Source: Sphingobium sp. (GTDB taxonomy: Bacteria > Pseudomonadota > Alphaproteobacteria > Sphingomonadales > Sphingomonadaceae). From it: DNA of 7,996 nt. The translations under genes were made by a program, and so were the position numbers. Positions 1-5,289 of the stretch are shown one piece after another. The notes under the pieces were generated by a model. It was given only the letters and a program-made list of their open reading frames with translations, searched no databases and was not told the DNA's origin. The DNA lies in contig JAGVJS010000101.1 in assembly GCA_020051025.1 (NCBI GenBank), forward strand, positions 1 to 7,996, read 5' to 3'. The first letter of the stretch is position 1; each line of letters starts with the position of its first letter.

Positions 1-633
1 GCCACCGACAAGGCGGCGATCGAGAAGATCGTGCATGATTATATATTGGAGCATCCCGAGATCATTCCGCAGGCGGTGGAAAAGTTGCAGGCCAAGCGCA
101 TGTCGAGCACGATCGACGCCAGCCGCAGCGCGCTTGAAACGCCCTATGCCGGGGCATGGGAAGGCGCGGCCAATGCCGATGTCACCGTGGTCGAATTTTT
201 CGACTATGCCTGCGGCTATTGCCGGGCGTCGTTGCCGGACCTCGCCAAGCTGGTCGCTTCGGACGCGAAGGTGAAGGTCGTCTATCGCGAACTGCCGATC
301 CTGTCGGAGGCCAGCAGCGATGCGGCCAAGGTGTCGCTGCTCGCTGCCGAGCGCGGGCAATATATGCCCTATCACAAGGCGCTCTATGGCGCGGGCAAGG
401 TGACGCGCGAGACGATCCTGGCCGCGGCGGCCAAGGCGGGCCTGACCAGCTCGGAAGCCGAATCGGCGATCGCGTCGACCAAATATGATTCGGAAATCCA
501 GTCCAACATCGCGCTTGCCCAGAAATTGCAGGCCAGCGGCACCCCGACTTTCGTGATCGGCGGTCAGGTGCTGAACGGCGCGGTGGGCTTTGACGCGCTC
601 AAGGACGGCGTGGCGAGCGCGCGAGGGAAGTAA
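1..633 (+). CDS. DsbA/ScsC-like thiol-disulfide oxidoreductase, 5' partial
   Basis: The frame is open from the first base, so the true start and the expected signal peptide lie upstream; 210 codons are visible. The GTG at 31 is in frame but is not a convincing start, because the residues before it (ATDKAAIEKI) continue the same helical N-terminal region. Window residues about 5-35 resemble the helical arm found at the N terminus of ScsC-like DsbA proteins. The thioredoxin fold follows, with the redox motif CGYC at window residues 71-74 in the context FFDYACGYC, and the cis-proline loop GTPTF near residue 182. Family members are periplasmic and oxidise or isomerise disulfides in exported proteins. 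Known DsbA and ScsC or DsbG-like roles cannot be separated from sequence alone. The fold and active site are seen directly; location and substrate are inferred. Both cysteines and the cis-proline are present, so the enzyme should be active. Confidence 0.9.
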   Translation, partial: ATDKAAIEKIVHDYILEHPEIIPQAVEKLQAKRMSSTIDASRSALETPYAGAWEGAANADVTVVEFFDYACGYCRASLPDLAKLVASDAKVKVVYRELPILSEASSDAAKVSLLAAERGQYMPYHKALYGAGKVTRETILAAAAKAGLTSSEAESAIASTKYDSEIQSNIALAQKLQASGTPTFVIGGQVLNGAVGFDALKDGVASARGK

Positions 634-640
634 GCGGCAT

Positions 641-713
641 CCGTTCGCTTCGAGCGTGTCGAGAAGCGGGAAGCGCTGCGCCAGCGTTTCTCGACTTCGC
701 TCGAAACGAACGG
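641..713. repeat. REP-like inverted pair 1 (between the dsbA-like gene and rpmH)
   Basis: Two oppositely oriented units face each other with their CCGTT ends outward. The left unit has stem CGCTTC (646-651), loop GAGCGTGTCGA (652-662) and stem GAAGCG (663-668). The right unit, read on the minus strand, has stem CGTTTC, the 12-base loop GAGCGAAGTCGA and stem GAAACG, at 685-708 on the plus strand. The spacer and right flank contain a further small hairpin, CGCTG-CGC-CAGCG (674-686). The pair begins 7 bases after the dsbA-like stop codon and may act as a transcript-end structure. Elements of this kind are typical non-autonomous REP/BIME repeats, usually mobilised by RAYT transposases; no RAYT gene is visible here. 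Confidence 0.85.
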
Positions 714-733
714 ACTCTTGCCCCCCTCACCCA

Positions 734-762
734 TTGACTTCCCCCCCCCTTTTGCCTATCGG
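734..762 (+). promoter_or_regulatory. Predicted sigma-70 promoter of the rpmH operon
   Basis: A -35 element TTGACT (734-739) is followed after 17 bases by TATCGG (757-762), which is a weak -10. The spacer contains an uninterrupted run of nine C (741-749) followed by four T. Transcription would start near 769, giving a leader of about 75 bases before the rpmH ATG. The -35 matches the consensus well and the spacing is ideal; the -10 matches only in its first three bases. No better promoter was found between here and rpmH. Confidence 0.55.
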
Positions 763-778
763 ACGCCCCCTGACTGGC

Positions 779-804
779 GGCCGCTGATTTGGCGGCCCTT
801 TTTT
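779..804 (+). terminator. Terminator-like hairpin in the rpmH leader
   Basis: A perfect 6-bp stem GGCCGC (779-784) / GCGGCC (792-797) encloses the 7-base loop TGATTTG. After one C comes a run of six T (799-804). This is the form of a short intrinsic terminator. It could end read-through from the upstream dsbA-like gene. It lies downstream of the predicted rpmH promoter, so it could also attenuate rpmH operon transcription. The stem is short, so efficiency is uncertain. The sequence TGGCGGCC is also directly repeated here (775-782 and 790-797). Confidence 0.5.
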
Positions 805-843
805 GTCACGCCTGATTCTCTATTTGTCTTTGAGGAATGAACG

Positions 844-978
844 ATGAAGCGCACTTTTCAGCCGAGCAATCTGGTTCGGAAGCGCCGTCACGGTTTCCGC
901 GCTCGCATGGCGACCCCCGGCGGCCGCAATGTGATCCGCGCACGCCGTTCGCGCGGCCGCAAGAGCCTGAGCGCCTGA
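844..978 (+). CDS. rpmH: 50S ribosomal protein L34
   Basis: This 44-residue gene encodes L34, a small basic protein of the large ribosomal subunit. The product starts [20 protein letters not shown] and continues with the [20 protein letters not shown] block, which is the family signature over its full length. The size equals the usual 44-46 residues. The ATG is preceded by the Shine-Dalgarno sequence GAGGAA (832-837) at good spacing. It is the first gene of the conserved rpmH-rnpA-yidD-yidC cluster and ends 32 bases before the chosen rnpA start. An ATG at 837 in another frame opens an ORF that runs through rpmH into rnpA; it is discussed under findings. Confidence 0.97.
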   Translation: MKRTFQPSNLVRKRRHGFRARMATPGGRNVIRARRSRGRKSLSA

Positions 979-1010
979 TTTCAACGCCTGAAAATGCTGC
1001 TGCGCCGGCC

Positions 1011-1448
1011 ATGGCCATGATGGTCCGGCGCGCGGATTTTCTGGCGGCGAATCGCGGACGTCGCGCACCGATGCCGGGCTTTGTCCTGCTGGTGCGTGAG
1101 CGGGGCGATGGCGATCCGGCGATGCGTTATGGCATCACGGTGACCAAGAAAGTTGGCGGCGCCGTCATCCGCAACCGGATGAAGCGCCGTTTTCGCGTTC
1201 TGGCGCGCGAACTGCTGCCGCTGCATGGCATTGCCGGCGCAGACCATGTGCTGATCGGCCGCGATGGCGGGATCGAGCGCGATTTCGCGTTGCTGCATGC
1301 CGAACTGGGCAAGGCGCTGGGCAAGATCATGGCGCGCCCGATCGACCCGCCACGCGATTCGTCGCGCACGGGCGGCAAGACCAGAGGCCGGGGTCACCCT
1401 TCCCGCGACAAGCAGAAGCAGGCGCCCAAGCAGGATAGCGGGGCGTGA
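1011..1448 (+). CDS. rnpA: Ribonuclease P protein component
   Basis: RnpA is the protein subunit that binds RNase P RNA and helps it cleave the 5' leader from precursor tRNAs in the cytoplasm. The product has 145 residues from this start. Family marks are [10 protein letters not shown] (7-16), the core [20 protein letters not shown] (39-58) containing the RNR motif, and the helix [12 protein letters not shown] that follows it. The C-terminal 35 or so residues form a hydrophilic Lys/Arg/Gln/Ser-rich tail beyond the usual domain and are probably disordered. The start is uncertain: ATG codons at 1011, 1017 and 1020 are all in frame and none has a clear Shine-Dalgarno sequence. Initiation is therefore likely coupled to the end of rpmH at 978. 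An in-frame ATG at 837 would add 58 residues. The stop codon overlaps the yidD start. Confidence 0.93.
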   Translation: MAMMVRRADFLAANRGRRAPMPGFVLLVRERGDGDPAMRYGITVTKKVGGAVIRNRMKRRFRVLARELLPLHGIAGADHVLIGRDGGIERDFALLHAELGKALGKIMARPIDPPRDSSRTGGKTRGRGHPSRDKQKQAPKQDSGA

Positions 1449-1657
1449 TCGCCCGCCTGCTGATCCTGATCGCGCGCTTCTGGCAGCTTGGCCCTTCGCG
1501 CATCCTGCCCCCCACCTGCCGCTATGCCCCATCCTGTTCCGAATATGGAATTCAGGCCGTGCGCAAATATGGCGCGATCAAGGGTAGCTGGCTGGGGTTC
1601 AAGCGGCTAATGCGTTGCCACCCATGGGGCGGGTCGGGCTACGACCCGGTCCCCTGA
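1445..1657 (+). CDS. yidD: Membrane protein insertion efficiency factor YidD
   Basis: YidD is a small membrane-associated protein thought to assist YidC in inserting inner-membrane proteins. The 70-residue product has a hydrophobic N terminus ([12 protein letters not shown], 2-13) that can serve as an amphipathic anchor. The family core [19 protein letters not shown] (25-43) follows, with [14 protein letters not shown] (57-70) at the end. Cysteines at 25, 31 and 58 match the conserved positions. The start is a GTG that overlaps the rnpA stop as GTGA, a 4-base overlap that indicates translational coupling. The gene lies 33 bases before yidC, its functional partner. Length is normal for the family. 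Confidence 0.96.
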   Translation: MIARLLILIARFWQLGPSRILPPTCRYAPSCSEYGIQAVRKYGAIKGSWLGFKRLMRCHPWGGSGYDPVP

Positions 1658-1690
1658 CACCACAGACATAAGACGGCGGAGCCGAAAAGC

Positions 1691-3391
1691 GTGGACGATA
1701 AGAAGAATATCATTCTGGCGGTGCTGCTGACCGCAGCGATCCTGTTCGGCTGGCCCTATGTCTCGCACTATGTCTTCCCGGCGGCCAATCCGCCCGCGAC
1801 GAAGATCGAGGGCGGCAAGACCACGCCGGTCGCCGCGCCCGGCACCGACACCGCCGATGGCCCCGCCGTGATTCGCGACCGCGCGATCGTGCTGAAGGAA
1901 AGCCCGCGCGTGCCGATCCGCACGCCCAAGCTGACCGGCTCCATCAACCTGAAGGGCGCGCGCATCGATGATATCGTGCTGCCGACCTATCAGGAGACGA
2001 TCGCCAAGGATTCGCCGGCCGTCCGCCTCTACAGCCCCAGCGGCACCGCCGACGCCTATTTCGCCGGCTTTGGCTGGCAGGGCGAGGGCCTCAAGACGCC
2101 GACCAAGGACACGGTCTGGACCGCGCAGGGCAGCGAACTGACGCCGACCAGCCCCGTCACCCTGACCTGGAACAATGGCGCTGGCCAGACCTTCGAAATC
2201 CGCCTGTCGGTGGATGAAAATTACATGATCTCCGCCGCGCAAAAGGTGTCGAACACCGGCGCCGGCGCGGTGGGCGTGAAGCCCTACAGCTATATCAGCC
2301 GCAACGGCATCCCCAAGGATCCCGACACCTGGACCATCCATGTCGGCCCGATGGGCGTGTTCAACGGCGCCGCCAATTATGACGTGAACTACAAGGATCT
2401 GGACAAGGGGCCGTCGACCCAGAGCTTCCAGTCCAAGGGCGGCTGGATCGGTTTCACCGACAAATATTGGCTGTCCGCGCTTGTTCCCACCACCGACGCC
2501 GATTTCGCAGGCCAGTTCCGCAAGGGTGCCGGCACGCAATATCAGGCCGACGCCGCGCTCGGTTCGACCATGCTCGCCCCCGGCAAGGCGGCGACGCAGA
2601 CCATCCGCCTGTTCGTCGGCGCCAAGGAAGTGAAGACGCTGGAAGCCTATCAGGATGCCGGCATTCCGCTGTTCGATCGGGCGATTGACTGGGGCTGGTT
2701 CTACTGGTTCGAAAAGCCGATCTTCGCGCTGCTGCACTGGCTGTTCGAAACGCTCGGCAATTTCGGCGTGGCGATCATCTGCCTGACCTTCGTGGTGCGT
2801 GGCCTGATGTTCCCGGTCGCCCAGCGCCAGTTCGCCAGCATGGTGGCGATGCGCGCGGTGCAGCCCAAGATGAAGGCGCTGCAAGAAAAATATAAGGACG
2901 ACAAGCAGCAGCTTCAGATGAAGATGATGGAGCTGTACAAGCAGGAGAAGGTGAACCCGCTCGCCGGCTGTTTGCCGATCTTCATCCAGATCCCGATCTT
3001 CTTCGCGCTCTATAAGGTGTTGCAGCTGACGATCGAAATGCGTCACCAGCCCTTCGTGCTGTGGATCAAGGATCTGTCCGCGCCCGACCCGATGCACATC
3101 CTCAACCTGTTCGGCCTGCTGCCCTTCACCCCGCCCTCCTTCCTGGCGATCGGTGTGCTGGCGCTGCTGCTGGGCATCAGCATGTATTTCCAGTTCAAGC
3201 TGAACCCGGCCCAGATGGACCCGATGCAGCAGCAGATCTTCTCGATCATGCCGTGGATGATGATGTTCATCATGGCGCCGTTCGCGGCGGGCCTGCTGGT
3301 CTACTGGATTACCAACAACTGCCTGTCGATGGCGCAGCAATGGTGGCTTTATCGCAAGCACCCGGTCCCTGCCCCCGCGACGGCGAAGTAA
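1691..3391 (+). CDS. yidC: Membrane protein insertase YidC
   Basis: YidC inserts and folds inner-membrane proteins, alone or with SecYEG. The product has 566 residues with the layout of Gram-negative YidC. An N-terminal transmembrane helix (about 7-28) is followed by a Pro/Ala/Thr-rich linker (30-60), a large periplasmic beta domain (about 60-330) and the conserved insertase core (about 345-555) with five membrane helices. Arg370, in LTFVVRGLMFP, corresponds to the conserved groove arginine of Escherichia coli YidC. EKVNPLAGCLPIFIQIPIF (419-437), DPMQQQIFSIMPW (510-522) and the GLLVYWITNN helix (534-543) are further hallmarks. The C-terminal tail is short and weakly basic (YRKHPVPAPATAK). The start is a GTG with GGAG at 1678-1681, nine bases away. 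An antisense frame open across the whole gene is a codon-bias shadow. Confidence 0.97.
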   Translation: MDDKKNIILAVLLTAAILFGWPYVSHYVFPAANPPATKIEGGKTTPVAAPGTDTADGPAVIRDRAIVLKESPRVPIRTPKLTGSINLKGARIDDIVLPTYQETIAKDSPAVRLYSPSGTADAYFAGFGWQGEGLKTPTKDTVWTAQGSELTPTSPVTLTWNNGAGQTFEIRLSVDENYMISAAQKVSNTGAGAVGVKPYSYISRNGIPKDPDTWTIHVGPMGVFNGAANYDVNYKDLDKGPSTQSFQSKGGWIGFTDKYWLSALVPTTDADFAGQFRKGAGTQYQADAALGSTMLAPGKAATQTIRLFVGAKEVKTLEAYQDAGIPLFDRAIDWGWFYWFEKPIFALLHWLFETLGNFGVAIICLTFVVRGLMFPVAQRQFASMVAMRAVQPKMKALQEKYKDDKQQLQMKMMELYKQEKVNPLAGCLPIFIQIPIFFALYKVLQLTIEMRHQPFVLWIKDLSAPDPMHILNLFGLLPFTPPSFLAIGVLALLLGISMYFQFKLNPAQMDPMQQQIFSIMPWMMMFIMAPFAAGLLVYWITNNCLSMAQQWWLYRKHPVPAPATAK

Positions 3392-3406
3392 ATCGCGGCA
3401 CCACGC

Positions 3407-3470
3407 CCGTTCGTTTCGAGCTTGTCGAGAAACGGGTGCCAACGGTTCTCGACAAGCTCGAACCGAACGG
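3407..3470. repeat. REP-like inverted pair 2 (between yidC and engB)
   Basis: Two head-to-head units form an almost continuous 64-base palindrome. The left unit has CGTTTC (3412-3417), loop GAGCTTGTCGA (3418-3428) and GAAACG (3429-3434). The right unit, read on the minus strand, has CGGTTC, the same loop and GAACCG, at 3443-3465 on plus. Both end outward in CCGTT. The last two bases (GG, 3469-3470) form the first half of the GGAG Shine-Dalgarno of engB. The element begins 15 bases after the yidC stop. It belongs to the same family as the pair at 641-713. Confidence 0.9.
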
Positions 3471-3478
3471 AGTGTGGA

Positions 3479-4126
3479 ATGACAGACGAAGACAACACCG
3501 CCCTGATCGAGGAAGCGCGCAAGCTGTTTTCCGGGCCGATCACTTTCCTCAAATCCGCGCCGACGCTGGATTTCCTGCCCGACATGGCGGTGAATGAAGT
3601 GGCCTTTGCCGGCCGCTCCAATGTCGGCAAGTCGTCGCTGCTGAACGCGCTGACCAATCGCAACGGCCTGGCCCGTACATCCAACACGCCGGGCCGCACG
3701 CAGGAACTCAACTTCTTCGACGTGGGCGATCCGCTGCGCTTCCGGCTGGTCGACATGCCGGGCTATGGCTATGCCAAGGCGCCCAAGGATCTGGTCAAGA
3801 AGTGGCGCTTCCTGGTGAACGACTATCTGCGCGGGCGCGCGGCGCTGAAGCGCGCGCTGGTGCTGATCGACAGCCGCCACGGCATCAAGGATGTCGATAC
3901 CGACATGCTGGACATGCTGGATGGCGCGGCGGTCAGCTATCGCATCGTCCTGACCAAGAGCGACAAGATCAAGGCCAGCGAACTGGCCGCCGTGACGCAA
4001 AAGACGGCCGACGCGATCCGCAAGCGCCCGGCCGCCCACCCCGAGATCATCGCCACATCGAGCGAAAAGGGCATGGGGCTGCCCGAGTTGCGCGCCGCCG
4101 TGCTGGAAGCCGTCAGTCAGGGATAA
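3479..4126 (+). CDS. engB: Ribosome biogenesis GTPase EngB (YihA/YsxC)
   Basis: EngB is an essential TRAFAC-class GTPase that helps assemble the large ribosomal subunit. The 215-residue product has all G motifs: G1 GRSNVGKSS (45-53), the G2 region [10 protein letters not shown] (66-75) with the family-specific NTPGRTQ, G3 DMPG (92-95) followed by YGYAKAP, G4 TKSD (159-162) and G5 TSSEKG (193-198). Length is normal for the family. The ATG at 3479 was chosen over an in-frame TTG at 3422. The upstream extension would only translate the REP-like repeat, and GGAG at 3469-3472 sits six bases before this ATG. The REP-like pair between yidC and engB may separate their expression. The next gene starts six bases after the stop, so the two are probably co-transcribed. 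Confidence 0.96.
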   Translation: MTDEDNTALIEEARKLFSGPITFLKSAPTLDFLPDMAVNEVAFAGRSNVGKSSLLNALTNRNGLARTSNTPGRTQELNFFDVGDPLRFRLVDMPGYGYAKAPKDLVKKWRFLVNDYLRGRAALKRALVLIDSRHGIKDVDTDMLDMLDGAAVSYRIVLTKSDKIKASELAAVTQKTADAIRKRPAAHPEIIATSSEKGMGLPELRAAVLEAVSQG

Positions 4127-4132
4127 GGGACC

Positions 4133-4435
4133 ATGGCCGACGACGATTATGTCTATGACGAAGCGACCGGCGAATGGATCAGCGCCGATGTCGCCGCCGC
4201 GCGACCGGGCGCGTCCGATGCCGTGGAGGTGCGCGATTCGGTCGGCAACCTGCTGGCCGATGGCGATCAGGTGACGCTGATCAAGGATCTGACCGTCAAG
4301 GGCGCGGGCCAGACGTTGAAGCGCGGTACGCTGATCAAGGCGATCCGCCTGACCGGCGACAGCCAAGAAATCGACTGCAAATATGACGGGATCAAGGGCC
4401 TGGTCCTGCGCGCGGAGTTCGTGCGCAAACGGTGA
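4133..4435 (+). CDS. PhnA/YjdM-domain protein lacking the zinc ribbon
   Basis: The C-terminal two thirds (about 31-99) are a typical PhnA/YjdM domain: VEVRDSVGNLLADGDQVTLI, then KDLTVKGAGQTLKRGT, LIKAIRLTGD, EIDCKYDGIKGL and AEFVRKR. It is a small beta-barrel of unproven function. The label 'alkylphosphonate utilization' is historical, and Escherichia coli PhnA is not the phosphonoacetate hydrolase of the same name. In PhnA the N terminus is a four-cysteine zinc ribbon; here residues 1-30 are acidic (DDDYVYDEATGEW) and have no cysteine, so zinc binding there is lost. No other phosphonate gene is visible. The ATG follows AAGGGA, and the gene lies six bases after engB, suggesting co-expression with the ribosome-assembly cluster. 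The role is unknown. Confidence 0.85.
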   Translation: MADDDYVYDEATGEWISADVAAARPGASDAVEVRDSVGNLLADGDQVTLIKDLTVKGAGQTLKRGTLIKAIRLTGDSQEIDCKYDGIKGLVLRAEFVRKR

Positions 4436-4466
4436 GCGCAAGGGCGGGATCGCTTAGAAGCGGCGG

Positions 4467-4577
4467 CCCAGCATCCGTTCGGGCTGAGCCTGTCGAAGCC
4501 CCGTCCTTTCTTTACAGCGTCGAGCTTTGAAGAAGAAGTGAAGCCCTTCGACAGGCTCAGGGCGAACGGATGTTGGG
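4467..4577. repeat. REP-like inverted pair 3 in the convergent gap
   Basis: Two head-to-head units are separated by about 40 bases. The left unit has GGGCT (4481-4485), loop GAGCCTGTCGA (4486-4496) and AGCCC (4497-4501). The right unit, read on minus, has GCCCT, the same loop and AGGGC, at 4543-4563 on plus. Both begin CCGTTC, and the outer flanks (CCCAGCAT at 4467-4474, ATGTTGGG at 4570-4577) also pair with one wobble. It lies between two convergent genes and could stop transcription from both sides. The stems differ from pairs 1 and 2 but the loop and CCGTT ends are shared. Apart from this repeat I see nothing else in the 178-base gap. Confidence 0.88.
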
Positions 4578-4613
4578 AATGGGGGACTGGTAGCGCGCCC
4601 TCTCCCCGCCCCC

Positions 4614-5165
4614 TCAAAACAACCGATATTGCGCGTCACCCTGTAGCTTCCAGGTGCCGACCGTCTCATGTCGGGTGCGGCCGACATGGCTGCACACCAG
4701 CACCAGTTCGTCCACGCGCCAGCCGAAGCCGTCGATGCGGCGCTGCGCCGGCGGTCCGTCGCGATAGAAGAGCGTCTGGTGCGGTCTGAAGGACCAGTCC
4801 TCGCGCGGCGGGGTCGACGATCGTTTCAACATGTCGGCCACCTGTCGCTGCAATCGCGCCAGCGCCGCATTGCTGCGGGACGGGCGCAGCGCCGCCGACC
4901 GGCCGCCATAGCTCAGCCGATCAAGCAGCAGGTCGAACGGATCGGCCATGATCCGCGTCGCCGCACCTTGCAACGTCTCGATCAGCGCCTGTGGATAAGT
5001 CGGTACATCGGCCGAAATGCCCAGCGTCACATGCTGGTGCGCGGGCAATATCCGCGTCTCCCCGCCTGCCAGTATCTCGGCATAATGATCGATCTGGCGC
5101 GCCACCACCGGCGGCGGCTTGACCGCGAAGAACAGGCGATAGGTGGATGCAGCCCGGCGGCCCAT
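4614..5165 (-). CDS. thpR: 2H phosphoesterase, 2'-5' RNA ligase (ThpR/LigT) family
   Basis: The 183-residue product belongs to the LigT/2H superfamily. It has both HxT motifs: HVT at 45-47 in HQHVTLGI and HQT at 129-131 in FRPHQTLFY. It also has RLFFAV near the N terminus (10-15) and normal length. Members hydrolyse or ligate 2',3'-cyclic phosphate ends; ThpR is described as an RNA 2',3'-cyclic 3'-phosphodiesterase with tRNA-half ligase activity in vitro. The physiological substrate is unknown. The ATG at 5165 is preceded by a weak GGGA about nine bases upstream. The predicted promoter TCGACA-N17-TATAGC lies about 30 bases upstream and is overlapped by a LexA-type box, suggesting damage-inducible expression. 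The gene is divergent from the PPOX-fold gene and convergent with the PhnA-domain gene. Family assignment is firm, the symbol less so. Confidence 0.9.
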   Translation of the reverse strand: MGRRAASTYRLFFAVKPPPVVARQIDHYAEILAGGETRILPAHQHVTLGISADVPTYPQALIETLQGAATRIMADPFDLLLDRLSYGGRSAALRPSRSNAALARLQRQVADMLKRSSTPPREDWSFRPHQTLFYRDGPPAQRRIDGFGWRVDELVLVCSHVGRTRHETVGTWKLQGDAQYRLF

Positions 5166-5191
5166 GTGACGATTCCCGAATCATGCGACAT

Positions 5192-5206
5192 GTTCGCTAT
5201 ATGTTC
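5192..5206 (+). promoter_or_regulatory. Predicted LexA (SOS) box
   Basis: The sequence GTTC-GCTATAT-GTTC matches exactly the direct-repeat operator GTTC-N7-GTTC used by LexA in alphaproteobacteria. It overlaps the -10 and part of the spacer of the predicted thpR promoter, a normal position for a repressor. For a motif with eight fixed bases, about 0.24 matches are expected by chance in 8 kb on both strands. No second exact match was noticed when the window was scanned by eye. Confidence 0.65.
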
Positions 5207-5224
5207 CATTCGCCTTTGTGTCGA
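5196..5224 (-). promoter_or_regulatory. Predicted sigma-70 promoter of thpR
   Basis: Read on the minus strand, TCGACA (5224-5219, one mismatch to TTGACA) is separated by exactly 17 bases from TATAGC (5201-5196). Transcription would start near 5189, about 24 bases before the thpR ATG. The overlap with the LexA box supports regulated transcription. A short dyad GATTC-CC-GAATC (5171-5182) lies in the leader. Confidence 0.55.
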
Positions 5225-5232
5225 TTGGGCAC

Positions 5233-5259
5233 GGAACCCGAATCGCCCTATCCTGCGTT
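5233..5259 (+). promoter_or_regulatory. Possible sigma-EcfG (general stress) promoter of the PPOX-fold gene
   Basis: GGAAC (5233-5237) is followed after 18 bases by CGTT (5256-5259), about 30 bases before the ATG at 5290. Alphaproteobacterial EcfG promoters have GGAAC and CGTT, usually with 16-17 bases between, so the spacing is one base long. The downstream gene belongs to a family often found in the general stress regulon, which supports the call. Confidence 0.4.
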
Positions 5260-5289
5260 AAGACCCGATGGAGGAAAGGAGTGAGGCCC

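Noticed and set aside
803..826. A second rpmH promoter using TTGTCA or the T run as -35 and TATTTG as -10
   Set aside because: Spacing for TTGTCA is only 12 bases, and a start downstream of TATTTG would fall on the rpmH ribosome site.
3422..3478. A longer engB starting at TTG 3422
   Set aside because: The extra 19 residues would be translated from the REP repeat and are not part of the family; ATG 3479 has a proper ribosome site.
1607..4441. A 944-codon open frame on the minus strand opposite yidC, engB and the PhnA-domain gene
   Set aside because: It is antisense to three firmly identified genes, rich in His, Arg, Gln and Asp as expected for a codon-bias shadow, crosses a REP repeat, and shows no recognisable domain.
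641..4577. The repeated inverted sequences as a CRISPR array or insertion-sequence ends
   Set aside because: The units are isolated palindromic pairs at three separate gene gaps, without regular spacers, enclosed transposase or target duplications.
5171..5182. GATTC-CC-GAATC dyad in the thpR leader as an operator
   Set aside because: Only five bases per arm and no matching known operator; chance is a sufficient explanation.
4668..5261. A 197-codon plus-strand frame opposite thpR
   Set aside because: It is a shadow of thpR, whose two HxT motifs and normal length are clear, and it has no recognisable domain.
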